A stretch of DNA of 64,000 nucleotides. It comes from Opitutia bacterium. GTDB lineage: Bacteria; Verrucomicrobiota; Verrucomicrobiia; Opitutales; Seribacteraceae. Below, in pieces: positions 25,324 to 35,253 of this stretch (positions are counted from its first letter, which is position 1; every line of letters starts with the position of its first letter). The notes beneath the pieces are model-generated. The model had not been told where the DNA came from. It did not search any database and saw only the letters and a list, made by a program, of their open reading frames with translations. Location: positions 74,297-138,296 of the forward strand of contig PAZC01000046.1 in NCBI GenBank assembly GCA_002716045.1, written 5' to 3'. The position numbers were made by a program, and so were the translations under genes.

Positions 25324-26195
25324 CGCATCGAAAAGGCATTGTCCTCGCGGGAGGATCCGGTACCCGACTTTATCCCCTCACCATTTCGGTCAGCAAGCAG
25401 CTGATGCCGGTTTACGACAAACCGATGGTTTACTACCCGATATCCATCCTGATGCTGTCCGGAATAAGGGAGATCCTGATTATTTCGACTCCGCACGACC
25501 TGCCCCTTTTTCGCAACCTTCTGGGAGATGGCAGTCAGTTTGGCGTGAGTTTCAGTTATGCCGAGCAACCTAAGCCCGAAGGATTGGCCCAAGCCTTGGT
25601 CATTGCGGAAGACTTTCTCGACGGATGCCCTTCGGCCCTCATTCTCGGCGACAATGTTTTCCATGGGCACGACCTGGAGCAAATCCTCGCCGATGTCGAT
25701 GCCCGAGCACAAGGTGCCACTATCTTCGGCTATCACGTCGCCGACCCTTCATCCTATGGCGTGGTCGAGTTCGACGATCAGGGTAACGCCATCTCACTTG
25801 AAGAAAAGCCCGAGCAGCCCAAGTCCAACTATGCGATTCCTGGACTTTACTTCTATGACCAGCAAGCCTCGGCCTTGGCCAAGGAACAGCAACCTTCCCC
25901 GCGCGGCGAACTCGAGATCACCGATCTTAATCAAACCTATCTCGACAAAGGCGAGTTGGTCGTCGAGGTGCTTGGCCGCGGTACCGCATGGCTCGATACC
26001 GGCAGTCATGATAGCCTCGCCTCGGCGACTGACTTCGTTAAGGTCATCGAGCGGCGCCAAGGCCTTAAGATCGCATGCCTCGAGGAAATCGGGTTACACA
26101 AGGGTTGGCTCGATCAGGCGGCGATCGAGGACGCAGCCGAACGTCATGGATCCTCCTCATACGGTTCATACCTTCGCCAATTGTCGACCCGCTGA
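25320..26195 (+). CDS. rmlA: Glucose-1-phosphate thymidylyltransferase
   Basis: Makes dTDP-glucose from dTTP and glucose-1-phosphate, feeding RmlB. The 291-residue length is standard. Seen: the nucleotide-binding GIVLAGGSGTRLYPLT, SKQLMPVYDKPMVYYPIS, ILGDNVFHG with the metal-binding Asp, EEKPEQPKSNYAIPGLYFY and GTAWLDTGSHDSL. ATG 25320 overlaps the rmlB stop and places the signature at the N terminus; the frame is open farther upstream, but that part is a shadow of rmlB. Confidence 0.96.
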   Translation: MTHRKGIVLAGGSGTRLYPLTISVSKQLMPVYDKPMVYYPISILMLSGIREILIISTPHDLPLFRNLLGDGSQFGVSFSYAEQPKPEGLAQALVIAEDFLDGCPSALILGDNVFHGHDLEQILADVDARAQGATIFGYHVADPSSYGVVEFDDQGNAISLEEKPEQPKSNYAIPGLYFYDQQASALAKEQQPSPRGELEITDLNQTYLDKGELVVEVLGRGTAWLDTGSHDSLASATDFVKVIERRQGLKIACLEEIGLHKGWLDQAAIEDAAERHGSSSYGSYLRQLSTR

Positions 26196-26203
26196 CTTCC
26201 GAG

Positions 26204-27058
26204 GTGACTGCCCGAGAGACAGCTCCTCCCACGATTTCGATCGTCACTTCGCTGTTCAATCAGCTGGACCGAACCAAGGTTTTTCTTGATTCGCTGGAGG
26301 AAACCTTGGGCGAATTACCTTGTGAGGTTATTCTCGTAGACGATGCCAGTACGGATGACACACCTGAATTCCTTGAGGAAATTAATCGTTCCTGGCGGGT
26401 TTTGACTAATTCCAAGAATCGTGGTTTCGCCTTCTCCAACAATCTTGGCGCCAAAACCGCTCAATCTGAAGTCATTGCTTTTTTAAACAACGATCTGATC
26501 CTTCGTCCCGGTTGGTTGCAACCGATGCTTGATTGCCTGCAGGCTGGCGAAAAGGTCGGTTGCGTGGGGAACGTGCAACTGGATGCCTCCTCGGGCAAGG
26601 TTGACCATGCCGGTATATATTTCGAGAGCGATGGTTCCGTGCGGCATGCTCGCAAGGGATGCCGCTACCCTCCAAGCAACTCGAATTTCCCAGTACGCGC
26701 CGTCACTGGGGCCTGTTTTATAATGTATAGGGAACTATTTATTGCAGAAGGAGGATTCGACGAGGGATTCGTCAATGGTTTCGAAGACATCGACCTCTGT
26801 CTTCGTTTGGCAGAAAAGGGTTACCAGCACTTTGTTAGCGGTTCCAGTTGCGTCCTGCATCACGTTGGATCCGCTCGAGGGCGAAACCCTTCCAACGATT
26901 CCAATGAGAGGCGCTTTCGAGACAAATGGGGGAGCGAACGATTGTTTCGGCCGGAAGAATGGGCCAAGGCTTACTTGTCACGTTTCGCTGGACGGCCATG
27001 GCGCTTTCACCCAACCAAAGCTTTGAAGGCAATTTTCTGCCTCGCCCGCCTAGTTTAG
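26204..27058 (+). CDS. Family 2 glycosyltransferase (rhamnosyltransferase-like)
   Basis: GT-A fold glycosyltransferase. The start is taken as GTG 26204, 8 bases after the rmlA stop; the frame continues upstream inside rmlA but has no fitting start there. The 284 residues show SIVTSLFNQLDRT, LVDDASTDDTPEFL, NNDLILRPGWLQPML, VTGACFIMYRELF and GGFDEGFVNGFEDIDLCLR, the pattern of rhamnosyltransferase-type GT2 proteins. Lying at the end of the dTDP-deoxysugar operon, it may use the sugar made there. Donor specificity is inference. Confidence 0.85.
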   Translation: MTARETAPPTISIVTSLFNQLDRTKVFLDSLEETLGELPCEVILVDDASTDDTPEFLEEINRSWRVLTNSKNRGFAFSNNLGAKTAQSEVIAFLNNDLILRPGWLQPMLDCLQAGEKVGCVGNVQLDASSGKVDHAGIYFESDGSVRHARKGCRYPPSNSNFPVRAVTGACFIMYRELFIAEGGFDEGFVNGFEDIDLCLRLAEKGYQHFVSGSSCVLHHVGSARGRNPSNDSNERRFRDKWGSERLFRPEEWAKAYLSRFAGRPWRFHPTKALKAIFCLARLV

Positions 27059-27069
27059 TTGCAAAACTC

Positions 27070-27089
27070 ATATCAACGTATCTTGATAT
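27070..27089 (+). promoter_or_regulatory. Perfect 7-bp inverted repeat before metK
   Basis: ATATCAA (27070-27076) pairs with TTGATAT (27083-27089) around a 6-base loop. It sits 11 bases after the glycosyltransferase stop and 49 bases before metK. It could be a weak terminator of the sugar operon (no T-run follows) or an operator or leader hairpin for metK. It does not match a SAM riboswitch known to me. Confidence 0.3.
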
Positions 27090-27138
27090 GTTGATGAAAG
27101 AACTTGCATTTCTTGTTCGCGCGGGTAGGGTTTAGGTC

Positions 27139-28308
<1,170 letters not shown>

Positions 28309-28333
28309 AACCCTGACCAACCCTTTTCCCATC

Positions 28334-29773
28334 ATGAGCACTGAAATCGCTGAAACCCTAGATTACAAAGTAGCTGACATCTCCTTGGCCGAGTTTGGCC
28401 GCAAGGAAATCGCCATCGCTGAGCACGAGATGCCTGGCTTGATGGCAACCCGTGAAAAATACGGCCCATCCAAGCCTCTTGCCGGCGTCAAGGTGATGGG
28501 ATCCCTTCACATGACGATTCAGACCGCCGTGCTAATCGAGACCCTTGTCGAATTAGGGGCCGACGTTCGTTGGTGTTCCTGCAATATCTTTTCCACCCAG
28601 GATCATGCTGCCGCTGCCATAGCCGCTGCGGGCGTACCCGTATTCGCATGGAAAGGCGAAACTCTGGAGGAGTACTGGGACTGTACTTTCCAAGCGCTTA
28701 CTTGGCCTGATGGGTCAGGTCCAGACCAGATCGTGGACGACGGTGGGGACGCTACCTTGCTCATCCACAAGGGTGTCGCCTTGGAAAATGGCAGTGATTG
28801 GGTGAATACAGCATCCGATAGCGAGGAAGAACAGATCATCAAGAATTTGCTCAAGAAGCTACAACCCGACTATCCTGGTCATTGGTCCAAGGTTGCTGAT
28901 GCCGTTGTCGGAGTCTCAGAAGAAACCACCACCGGTGTGCACCGTCTTATTCAGATGGAAGAGAAGGGCGAATTGCTCTTCCAGGCCATTAACGTCAATG
29001 ATTCCGTGACCAAGTCGAAATTCGACAACGTTTACGGTTGCCGACACTCGTTGGTCGATGGCATCAAGCGCGCCCTCGACGTCTTGGTCTCGGGCAAAGT
29101 CGCCATGGTCTGCGGTTACGGCGACGTGGGGAAAGGCTCCGCTGACTCTCTCGCCAATGAGAAGGCTCGCGTGCTTGTTTCTGAAGTCGACCCAATTTGC
29201 GCCCTCCAAGCCTGCATGTCAGGTTACCAAGTGACCACGATAGAGGATGCACTCGCGGAAGCTGATATTTTCGTTACCACGACTGGGAACAAGGACATCA
29301 TAACGGCCGATCACATGAGCCGAATGAAGGATCAGGCCATTGTCTGCAACATTGGTCATTTCGACAACGAAATACAAGTTGCCGAGCTCGAGGCCATGGA
29401 AGGTGTCACCAAGGAGATCATCAAGGACGACTCCATTCCAGGCGGTCCCGTTTCGCGTTTTACCTTCCCTGATGGTCATAGCATCTATCTCTTGGCCGAA
29501 GGCCGTCTCATCAACCTCGGTTGCGCCACCGGTCACCCGAGCTTCGTGATGTCCAACAGTTTCACCAACCAAACCATTGCCCAGATTGACATTCGGAAAA
29601 ACACCGACCGCAAGGTGGGTGTCTATCTCTTGAGCAAGCAACTGGATGAGGAAGTGGCTCGTCTCCATTTGGGCAAACTTGGGGCCAAGCTGACTCAGTT
29701 GTCGCAAGAGCAGGCCGACTATATCGGTGTTCCTGTCGAAGGGCCTTACAAACCACAACACTATCGTTACTAG
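28334..29773 (+). CDS. ahcY: Adenosylhomocysteinase
   Basis: Hydrolyses S-adenosylhomocysteine to adenosine and homocysteine using tightly bound NAD. ATG 28334 gives 479 residues; the frame is open upstream inside metK but those residues are not part of the family. Seen: [20 protein letters not shown], substrate-site segments [17 protein letters not shown] and [24 protein letters not shown], the NAD motif [16 protein letters not shown], and the C-terminal signature ending [10 protein letters not shown]. The long form, with the extra segment around [19 protein letters not shown], is that of many bacteria and eukaryotes. Confidence 0.97.
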   Translation: MSTEIAETLDYKVADISLAEFGRKEIAIAEHEMPGLMATREKYGPSKPLAGVKVMGSLHMTIQTAVLIETLVELGADVRWCSCNIFSTQDHAAAAIAAAGVPVFAWKGETLEEYWDCTFQALTWPDGSGPDQIVDDGGDATLLIHKGVALENGSDWVNTASDSEEEQIIKNLLKKLQPDYPGHWSKVADAVVGVSEETTTGVHRLIQMEEKGELLFQAINVNDSVTKSKFDNVYGCRHSLVDGIKRALDVLVSGKVAMVCGYGDVGKGSADSLANEKARVLVSEVDPICALQACMSGYQVTTIEDALAEADIFVTTTGNKDIITADHMSRMKDQAIVCNIGHFDNEIQVAELEAMEGVTKEIIKDDSIPGGPVSRFTFPDGHSIYLLAEGRLINLGCATGHPSFVMSNSFTNQTIAQIDIRKNTDRKVGVYLLSKQLDEEVARLHLGKLGAKLTQLSQEQADYIGVPVEGPYKPQHYRY

Positions 29774-29803
29774 GTTCTCGCGGGTCGGTCATTTGCCGCG
29801 TTG

Positions 29804-29822
29804 ACCCCTTGAGTGGGGTTTG
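29804..29822 (+). terminator. Weak terminator-like hairpin after ahcY
   Basis: ACCCC (29804-29808) can pair with GGGGT (29815-29819) around TTGAGT, followed by only a short run of T. It lies 30 bases after the ahcY stop. It is short and low-confidence. Confidence 0.3.
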
Positions 29823-29864
29823 CGATCATTTCGGAGACGGTTGCTTCGGCGCAATCGGGGAATT

Positions 29865-30854
29865 ATGTTCTACGACGAGACAAAGGTTTATTTCAAGGCA
29901 GGGAAGGGAGGTGACGGTTGTGTCAGTTTCCTACGCCAGAAGTATATGCCCAAGGGTGGACCCAACGGTGGTAACGGTGGCAAGGGAGGAAATGTTCTCT
30001 TGGTGGCTGACGTAAACGTGGGAGACCTGCGAGCTTTTCACTTCAATCCCCAATGGAAGGCCAAGAACGGCGAGCCTGGCCGTGGCAGTGATCAGCATGG
30101 CAAAGGTGGTGAGGACTGTCTTCTCAAAGTGCCTCTCGGTACCGTTGTGCAGAACCGGGAAACTGGCGAAGTGATTCACGAGCTTCTTGAGGCAGATCAG
30201 GAAATACTTCTTCTCGAAGGAGGTAAAGGTGGGCGTGGTAATATCACTTTTAAGACCTCCGTAAACCAAACACCACGCCAATTCACCGACGGCAAGTCAG
30301 GTGAGGAAGGTGAATTCTTGCTCACCCTCAAGACCATTGCCGACGTTGGGCTCGTTGGGTTCCCCAATGCGGGAAAATCGACTCTCCTCAACGCCCTTTC
30401 CAACGCTACTCCCAAGGTGGACTCCTATCCCTTCACCACCTTGTTTCCGTCAGTCGGCATCATCGAATATCCCGAGGAGTTCGACCGTATCACGATGGCC
30501 GATGTCCCTGGGCTCATCGAGGGAGCTGCCGAAAACAGAGGCCTCGGTCATCGTTTTCTTCGTCACGTGGAACGTTGCTTGATTATCCTAATGCTCATTG
30601 ATCTCGCCGCTACCGACGGACGCGACCCTCTCGAGGATTTTGCCCAACTGCGCTCCGAGTTGGAGCAATACGATACTGAGGTTGCGTCCAAACCATATTT
30701 GGTTGCTGCCAACAAAATCGACGAAGATGCCGCCCCGGAAAACTTGGAGCGCTTCCGCCAAGCCTATCCGGAGATTACCGTCTTTCCGATTTCCGCTGTC
30801 CTCGAGCAAGGCCTGCCCGAATTGAAGGTAAATCTCCGGGAAAGACTCCGCTAA
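29865..30854 (+). CDS. obgE: GTPase ObgE/CgtA
   Basis: Essential GTPase linked to 50S ribosome maturation and the stringent response. ATG 29865 begins the Obg fold directly ([19 protein letters not shown]); the open frame to 29820 is not needed. The 329 residues comprise the glycine-rich Obg domain ([38 protein letters not shown]; 1-~158) and the G domain with [12 protein letters not shown], the TT switch [18 protein letters not shown] and NKID. The C-terminal OCT domain is absent, as in many bacteria. The usual neighbours rplU and rpmA are not present. Confidence 0.96.
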   Translation: MFYDETKVYFKAGKGGDGCVSFLRQKYMPKGGPNGGNGGKGGNVLLVADVNVGDLRAFHFNPQWKAKNGEPGRGSDQHGKGGEDCLLKVPLGTVVQNRETGEVIHELLEADQEILLLEGGKGGRGNITFKTSVNQTPRQFTDGKSGEEGEFLLTLKTIADVGLVGFPNAGKSTLLNALSNATPKVDSYPFTTLFPSVGIIEYPEEFDRITMADVPGLIEGAAENRGLGHRFLRHVERCLIILMLIDLAATDGRDPLEDFAQLRSELEQYDTEVASKPYLVAANKIDEDAAPENLERFRQAYPEITVFPISAVLEQGLPELKVNLRERLR

Positions 30855-30867
30855 ACAGCCATTTTTC

Positions 30868-30896
30868 ATCGATCTTCATGATCGGTGCTTTTTTTC
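30868..30896 (+). terminator. Rho-independent terminator candidate after obgE
   Basis: ATCGATC (30868-30874) pairs with GATCGGT (30880-30886, one G-T pair) around TTCAT, and a T-run (TTTTTTT) follows two bases later. It lies 14 bases after the obgE stop. Confidence 0.5.
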
Positions 30897-30935
30897 TTGA
30901 TTTACGCAAACGCTTGTGCAAATAAACCCAAAAAT

Positions 30936-31178
30936 ATGACAAGTCCCAGCAAGTTCCCGGAAGTGAAGGAAGTGAAAACGCCCGAAGTCAGATTTGGTTT
31001 CGATCAAGCCATCCAAGGGAATGGAAGCAGGGAATCCCTGATTCGAGACAAGAGGCTGATGGAAAGGAGGAAGGAAGGTTTTGAGAAAGCTGACGAGATC
31101 ATAAAGAGCCTGGAGGGATCCTACAGGCGTAGCGCCATGCTTCTAAAGGCTTTGAGTAGCGTGACTCCTAACCGGTGA
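30936..31178 (+). CDS. Small unknown protein, first of an overlapping pair
   Basis: From ATG 30936 the protein has 80 residues; the frame is open upstream to 30885, but that would begin inside the terminator. It is highly charged and helical (SRESLIRDKRLMERRKEG, FEKADEIIKSLEGSYRRS), with no signal peptide, membrane segment or cysteine. Its TGA overlaps a GTG of a second small frame (GTGA, 31175-31178), an arrangement typical of translationally coupled pairs. I do not recognise a family. It lies alone between obgE and the convergent EEP gene. Confidence 0.5.
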   Translation: MTSPSKFPEVKEVKTPEVRFGFDQAIQGNGSRESLIRDKRLMERRKEGFEKADEIIKSLEGSYRRSAMLLKALSSVTPNR

Positions 31179-31342
31179 CTGCGAAGCAAGTCAAGTTAGC
31201 CAAGGCAGCTGCACTAATGGGCCGCAAGGGTGGACATGCGGGGAAGGGGAGGGTGAAGCGCAGAGGTAACGCCAATTATTACCGGGAAATGCAGAAAAAG
31301 TCTGTCATGGCCCGCCTCGGAAAAAAGGAAGACTCGAACTGA
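31175..31342 (+). CDS. 55-residue basic protein coupled to the upstream small gene
   Basis: Starts at GTG 31175 overlapping the previous stop, and ends at TGA 31342, ten bases before the convergent EEP stop. The sequence is strongly basic (ALMGRKGGHAGKGRVKRRG, then NANYYREMQKKSVMARL). The GRKGG-GKG-KRR pattern followed by a short amphipathic helix is reminiscent of small KGG-containing bacterial proteins of unknown role and suggests nucleic-acid contact. The evidence is the overlap, the consistent composition and the position; there is no recognised domain. Confidence 0.45.
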   Translation: MTAKQVKLAKAAALMGRKGGHAGKGRVKRRGNANYYREMQKKSVMARLGKKEDSN

Positions 31343-31351
31343 GCTTTCAAC

Positions 31352-32794
31352 TTACCGATTGCCGAGCCAGACACGCTTTTCCACCACCAGCTGCCATTCG
31401 CCCTTGTAGCGCGATAGATAACCATAACCATTCAGCGAGTCGCCCGGCTGGGCGGCGAAGAGTATTGCCTGCGCCTTGGGGTCGAAGCTCCATAACCTGA
31501 TCTGCGTGCCTTTTGTTTTCAGGGTTAATGGTTTGTTCAGTACAACCTGACCTTCGAAACTGTATATTTTCCTGAAGTTTTTGGATACGCTAGCATTGGC
31601 GTCGAAGGACTTTGCTTGGTCGATTGCCTTTGTGTAATCCACCTTCGGTAATACTGCCGGTGATTCAGGATGATTTGCACCGACTTCCACCCGTTTTCCT
31701 TTGCTGGCAGTTGCGAAAGTGGCGAGCACCGGAAGATGATCGCTTATCCCAATGCCCCCAAAGTCGTTGTACCAACGGTTTGGGATTTCCGAGCCGGTCA
31801 AGACGTTGAAGTCATCGAGGATAGCTACCCGGAAGGAGTCGGTCCGGTATTGGATGCCATGGTCATCGTAAAGACCATGCGACAAGACCAAGTGCATGAG
31901 GGTGCCCCATTCGCCTTTCCATACCTCCGACCCTCGATCTGCGGGAGGCAGTTCGTGCCAAAGGTTGTAAAGTTTCTGAGTGGGTGACTGGAGCAAGGGT
32001 TCATTGCCTTGAGACTGAAGTACGTCGTTCACCGCTGTCTTGGGCATGATGCCTTTGAAAACCTGTTTTTGATTGTAGTGACTATTGAGGTCTCCCCCCA
32101 CCACGATGTCTGTCGCAGGGTTTGCCTTCAGCAATTCGTCGATCCTTTTTCGCAGGACGGAGGCGTTTTGTATTCGAATTGGTTCGGTGTCCGCGGAGGA
32201 TGCTCCAGACTTCCAATGATTATTGAAGACAACCAACCTTTGACCTTCTATGTCTAAATGAGTTTCCAGTATGGGACGGGCTCTTTCGGTCCAGTGGTTG
32301 CGGGTTTCTTTGATGGGGAACTTTGACAGGGTGACGCAGACGATCGCAGGCGATTGATTCAGAGAGATGCTCTCTATGCGGCCCTTGGCCAAGTTATAGG
32401 GACCGAGCCCTTTCTCGCCCAAGGCTTTCTTTAGTAGTTCGGTTGCCGACAAATGTTCCTTCGGTGAACGGTCTAGTTCAATTTCCTGTAAAAGTACGAT
32501 CTCCGGCCCGGTGCCGTCTCCGATTTTGGAGAGAGTGTCTGTGATCGACTTCAGTTTCCTTTTTAGTTGCGAAGTCCCGTAGTGTTCGGGCTTGAAGTCG
32601 TTGTATTGTGATATGCCATCAAGATCGAAAAGGTTTTGCACGTTGTATGCCAAGATCGTGAATTCGTGTGAAGTCTTGCCTTCTTTCTTGTCGAGAGCAG
32701 TGCCTTGGCAGCTGACAGAGCAGGGAACCAAGGCAATCAACAAGGGTGCAAGAAAGCTCTTGCGGCATTTATTGAATGAAGAAGTTGTCTTCAA
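31352..32794 (-). CDS. Exported endonuclease/exonuclease/phosphatase-family protein
   Basis: The 480 residues begin with a signal sequence (SFLAPLLIALVPCSVSC) whose Cys could be a lipoprotein site, though the -3 residue is atypical. EEP-fold motifs: LAYNVQNLFD, VLLQEIELD, VFNNHWKSG, VGGDLNSHYN and GISDHLPVLATF, giving the metal, catalytic Asp/His and Asn positions. A further ~95 residues form a beta-rich extra domain (GQVVLNKPLTLKTKG). The start is TTG 32794, overlapping the isochorismatase stop by 4 bases. A periplasmic nuclease or phosphodiesterase role is likely; the substrate is unknown. Confidence 0.82.
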   Translation of the reverse strand: MKTTSSFNKCRKSFLAPLLIALVPCSVSCQGTALDKKEGKTSHEFTILAYNVQNLFDLDGISQYNDFKPEHYGTSQLKRKLKSITDTLSKIGDGTGPEIVLLQEIELDRSPKEHLSATELLKKALGEKGLGPYNLAKGRIESISLNQSPAIVCVTLSKFPIKETRNHWTERARPILETHLDIEGQRLVVFNNHWKSGASSADTEPIRIQNASVLRKRIDELLKANPATDIVVGGDLNSHYNQKQVFKGIMPKTAVNDVLQSQGNEPLLQSPTQKLYNLWHELPPADRGSEVWKGEWGTLMHLVLSHGLYDDHGIQYRTDSFRVAILDDFNVLTGSEIPNRWYNDFGGIGISDHLPVLATFATASKGKRVEVGANHPESPAVLPKVDYTKAIDQAKSFDANASVSKNFRKIYSFEGQVVLNKPLTLKTKGTQIRLWSFDPKAQAILFAAQPGDSLNGYGYLSRYKGEWQLVVEKRVWLGNR

Positions 32795-33477
32795 AAGGAA
32801 GCCAGTTCCGCGATGAGTTTGTCACTCGTCTTGAGGCGGGCGAACTTGTGGGCCAGGAGCTTGAGTGCGGCGTCGTGGAGATCAGGGAAAGGAGAGGCTA
32901 CGCCATCGATGCAAAGGGTGACCCGGTAGTCGCGGGTGGTGCCGGATATCACGGTGCCGCTCACGCAGACGTCGGTCGTGATACCCGTGGCGACCAGGTG
33001 CGTGATGCCTTGGCTACGGAGGGAAAGGTCGAGCGGCGTGCCGTAGAATTTGTCGTAGGTGTGCCCTTGCACCACGAGTTCGCCGGGTAGAGGAACCAAG
33101 GCCTCGACGGTTTCGGCGGACTCAACGCCCTCGGCTGCGTTCGGTCCTATCAGGCAGTTGGAGGAGGGATGACCTAGGCCAGTCGGCTCGCCTGCTTTGG
33201 CGGGCAAGTGCTCCACTCCGAACGGATCGCCCCGCAGGCACGGCACGTTGTCGGCGTAGACGAACTCAGTGAAGATGACCGGAGCTTTCTTGCCTCTGAA
33301 GGCATTGATCAATTGGCCGATGGCTGGAATGATTGCTCGACCGGTTTCCACTTCGAGGGAGGCGCCCTCGTCGAGAAAGCCGTGTTGCATGTCGATGACG
33401 AGCAGGGCCGATTTACCCGGAACCAGCCGATGCTTCTCCTCGATGCGCCGATTGATTTCCTCGTTGTCTACGTTCAT
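32791..33477 (-). CDS. Isochorismatase-family cysteine hydrolase
   Basis: The 228 residues carry the family triad: Asp in ALLVIDMQHGF, Lys in TYDKFYGTPLD, and Cys in ATGITTDVCVSGT; the cis-peptide region precedes that Cys. Family members hydrolyse nicotinamide, N-carbamoyl compounds, biuret or isochorismate. The segment around EFVYADNVPCLRGDP is not diagnostic of any one substrate. It lies 9 bases downstream of yaaA and its stop overlaps the EEP start, so all three genes probably share a transcript. Confidence 0.88.
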   Translation of the reverse strand: MNVDNEEINRRIEEKHRLVPGKSALLVIDMQHGFLDEGASLEVETGRAIIPAIGQLINAFRGKKAPVIFTEFVYADNVPCLRGDPFGVEHLPAKAGEPTGLGHPSSNCLIGPNAAEGVESAETVEALVPLPGELVVQGHTYDKFYGTPLDLSLRSQGITHLVATGITTDVCVSGTVISGTTRDYRVTLCIDGVASPFPDLHDAALKLLAHKFARLKTSDKLIAELASF

Positions 33478-33486
33478 GGGGCTTGT

Positions 33487-34275
33487 TCAGCTAGCTTTGG
33501 CGAGCCGTTCCTCACGCAGAAAGACGGGAGCTTCCTCAGTGGAGTCTTCCGCCGAATAGCGATAGCCCGCGAAGTCGAAACCGGCGATTTCCTTTGCCTT
33601 GGTCACCCGATTGCGAATCAGGTATGAACTCATCAGGCCGCGGGCCTTCTTGGCGTAGAAACTGATGATCTTGTATTTGCCGTTCTTCTCGTCCTTGAAG
33701 ACGGGCGACACCACCTTCGCCTTCAGTTTGCTGGCCCGGGCAGCCTTGAAATATTCTTGCGAGGCAAGGTTCACCAAGAGATCGCTGCCACTTTTTGCAA
33801 CCGCTTCATCGATGGCTTCGGCGAGGGAGTCCCCCCAGAATTCGTAGAGATCCTTGCCCTTGGGGTTGGCATAAGCCGTGCCCATCTCCAGGCGGTAGGG
33901 TTGCATGAGGTCAAGCGGGCGCAGGAGACCGTACAAACCCGACAATATGCGTAAGGTCTTTTGGGCGTATGCGAAGTCATCGGCATCGAATTCCCAAGCC
34001 TTCATTCCGGCGTAGACGTCTCCCTTGAATGCGAGGGCGGCCTGTTTGGCATTTTCGTTGTCGAATGGCATCGACCAATTCCCGAATCGTTGCTTGTTCA
34101 ACTTGGCCAACTTGGGGCTTATTCCCATCAGTTCACCTACCTCTTCCTCAGACAACTTGCTAAGTCCTTGCATCAGGACCGATGCTTCCTCGAGGAAGTC
34201 CGGTTGTGTACAAATCTCCGTTTGCGGCGGTGTATCGTAGTCTAGGGTTTTGGCAGGCGATATGAGGATAAGCAT
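33487..34275 (-). CDS. yaaA: Peroxide stress protein YaaA (DUF328/UPF0246)
   Basis: In E. coli this protein lowers free intracellular iron during hydrogen peroxide stress and binds DNA. ATG 34275 is chosen over the upstream TTG because it gives MLILISPAKTLDY, matching the E. coli N terminus. The 262 residues also show NAKQAALAFKGDVYAGM, LSGLYGLLRPLDLMQPYRLE, GKDLYEFWGD, NLASQEYFKA and IISFYAKKARGLMSSYLI, all family hallmarks. It heads a minus-strand operon and is divergent from fdhD across 91 bases. Confidence 0.96.
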   Translation of the reverse strand: MLILISPAKTLDYDTPPQTEICTQPDFLEEASVLMQGLSKLSEEEVGELMGISPKLAKLNKQRFGNWSMPFDNENAKQAALAFKGDVYAGMKAWEFDADDFAYAQKTLRILSGLYGLLRPLDLMQPYRLEMGTAYANPKGKDLYEFWGDSLAEAIDEAVAKSGSDLLVNLASQEYFKAARASKLKAKVVSPVFKDEKNGKYKIISFYAKKARGLMSSYLIRNRVTKAKEIAGFDFAGYRYSAEDSTEEAPVFLREERLAKAS

Positions 34276-34366
34276 GGGCAAAAGGGTAGGGCTGTATACA
34301 TATTTGGCAAGCGCTACTCGTGCGATTCCTCTTGCCCAGAGGCTGTAGACAGGAACGATTCAAAGC

Positions 34367-35230
34367 ATGAGCCAATCTGACGATGCCACCAAGGGGGTTC
34401 GCATTTCACGAACAACCGACGAGGGCAGTGTTGTTACAGATGATGTTCTTGCGGTCGAGGAGCCCCTCGAAATTCGCTTGGCTTACCGCGGCGATTATGG
34501 AGTCCCCTTGTCTCGTGGTATTTCCATTACCATGCGCACACCGGGAGACGACGAGGCTCTGGCAGCGGGCTTTCTTGCGACCGAAGGTTTGGTGCAATCC
34601 CTTGGGGACCTTGAGGATATTACAGTGGACGTGGCCAAAGACACATCCGGTCTCGGTCTTTCACCCAACCTAGTTCGAATTGCTCTCAAAGAGGGAGTGG
34701 AGGCTGACATCGAACAGTTGTCCCGTCACGTCTTTACTTCTTCCAGTTGCGGTGTCTGCGGAAAGGCTACTTTGGATGCCTTGGTTTCACGCGGCCTTAC
34801 CCCAATCAAGGGGGACGGCTTTAGCATTAATTCGGACAGGCTCCGTAGGTTGCCCCAAAAGCTTTTGGAGCGTCAGCAAACCTTCGCCGAGACAGGCGGA
34901 TTGCATGCCACTGCGCTTGTCGATTCCAAGGGTGAAATCATTGACCTCTCGGAAGACGTGGGCCGACATAACGCCATGGACAAGTTGCTCGGTCGTGGCT
35001 TTCTTGCAGGCGATTGGCCACTTGCCCATTGCCTTGTTCTAGTCAGTGGACGAGCCAGTTTCGAGCTTGTCCAGAAAGCGTTGGTGGCTGGCGTTCCTAT
35101 GTTGGCCTCGGTCGGCGCTCCTTCCAGCCTCGCCGTGGAGTTGGCCGATTCATTCGGCATGACATTGGTCGGGTTTCTCTCCTCCAAGCGTTTTAACGTC
35201 TATTGTAACCCCCAACGATTGACAGCATAA
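34367..35230 (+). CDS. fdhD: Formate dehydrogenase sulfurtransferase FdhD
   Basis: Transfers sulfur from a cysteine desulfurase to the molybdenum cofactor of formate-dehydrogenase-type enzymes. The 287 residues include the reactive CxxC loop SSSCGVCGK, TPGDDEALAAGFLATEG, GGLHATALVD, DLSEDVGRHNAMDKLLG and LVSGRASFELVQKA. It lies 23 bases upstream of a VOC gene and in the same group as a YdeP-type molybdenum oxidoreductase, its probable client. Confidence 0.95.
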   Translation: MSQSDDATKGVRISRTTDEGSVVTDDVLAVEEPLEIRLAYRGDYGVPLSRGISITMRTPGDDEALAAGFLATEGLVQSLGDLEDITVDVAKDTSGLGLSPNLVRIALKEGVEADIEQLSRHVFTSSSCGVCGKATLDALVSRGLTPIKGDGFSINSDRLRRLPQKLLERQQTFAETGGLHATALVDSKGEIIDLSEDVGRHNAMDKLLGRGFLAGDWPLAHCLVLVSGRASFELVQKALVAGVPMLASVGAPSSLAVELADSFGMTLVGFLSSKRFNVYCNPQRLTA

Positions 35231-35253
35231 GGTTTTGTCACCCTTTTCACTTC

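Noticed and set aside
24890-25573. Second-frame open stretch over the rmlB-rmlA junction
   Set aside because: It overlaps two textbook enzymes and gives a low-complexity Ser/Pro/Arg product.
27059-27138. SAM riboswitch before metK
   Set aside because: The gap is too short for SAM-I and shows no SAM-II, SAM-III or SAH core; only a simple hairpin is present.
31352-34275. Defence-like operon of nuclease, isochorismatase-like hydrolase and YaaA
   Set aside because: The nuclease-fold protein is exported and YaaA is a known stress protein; the grouping looks metabolic or stress-related.
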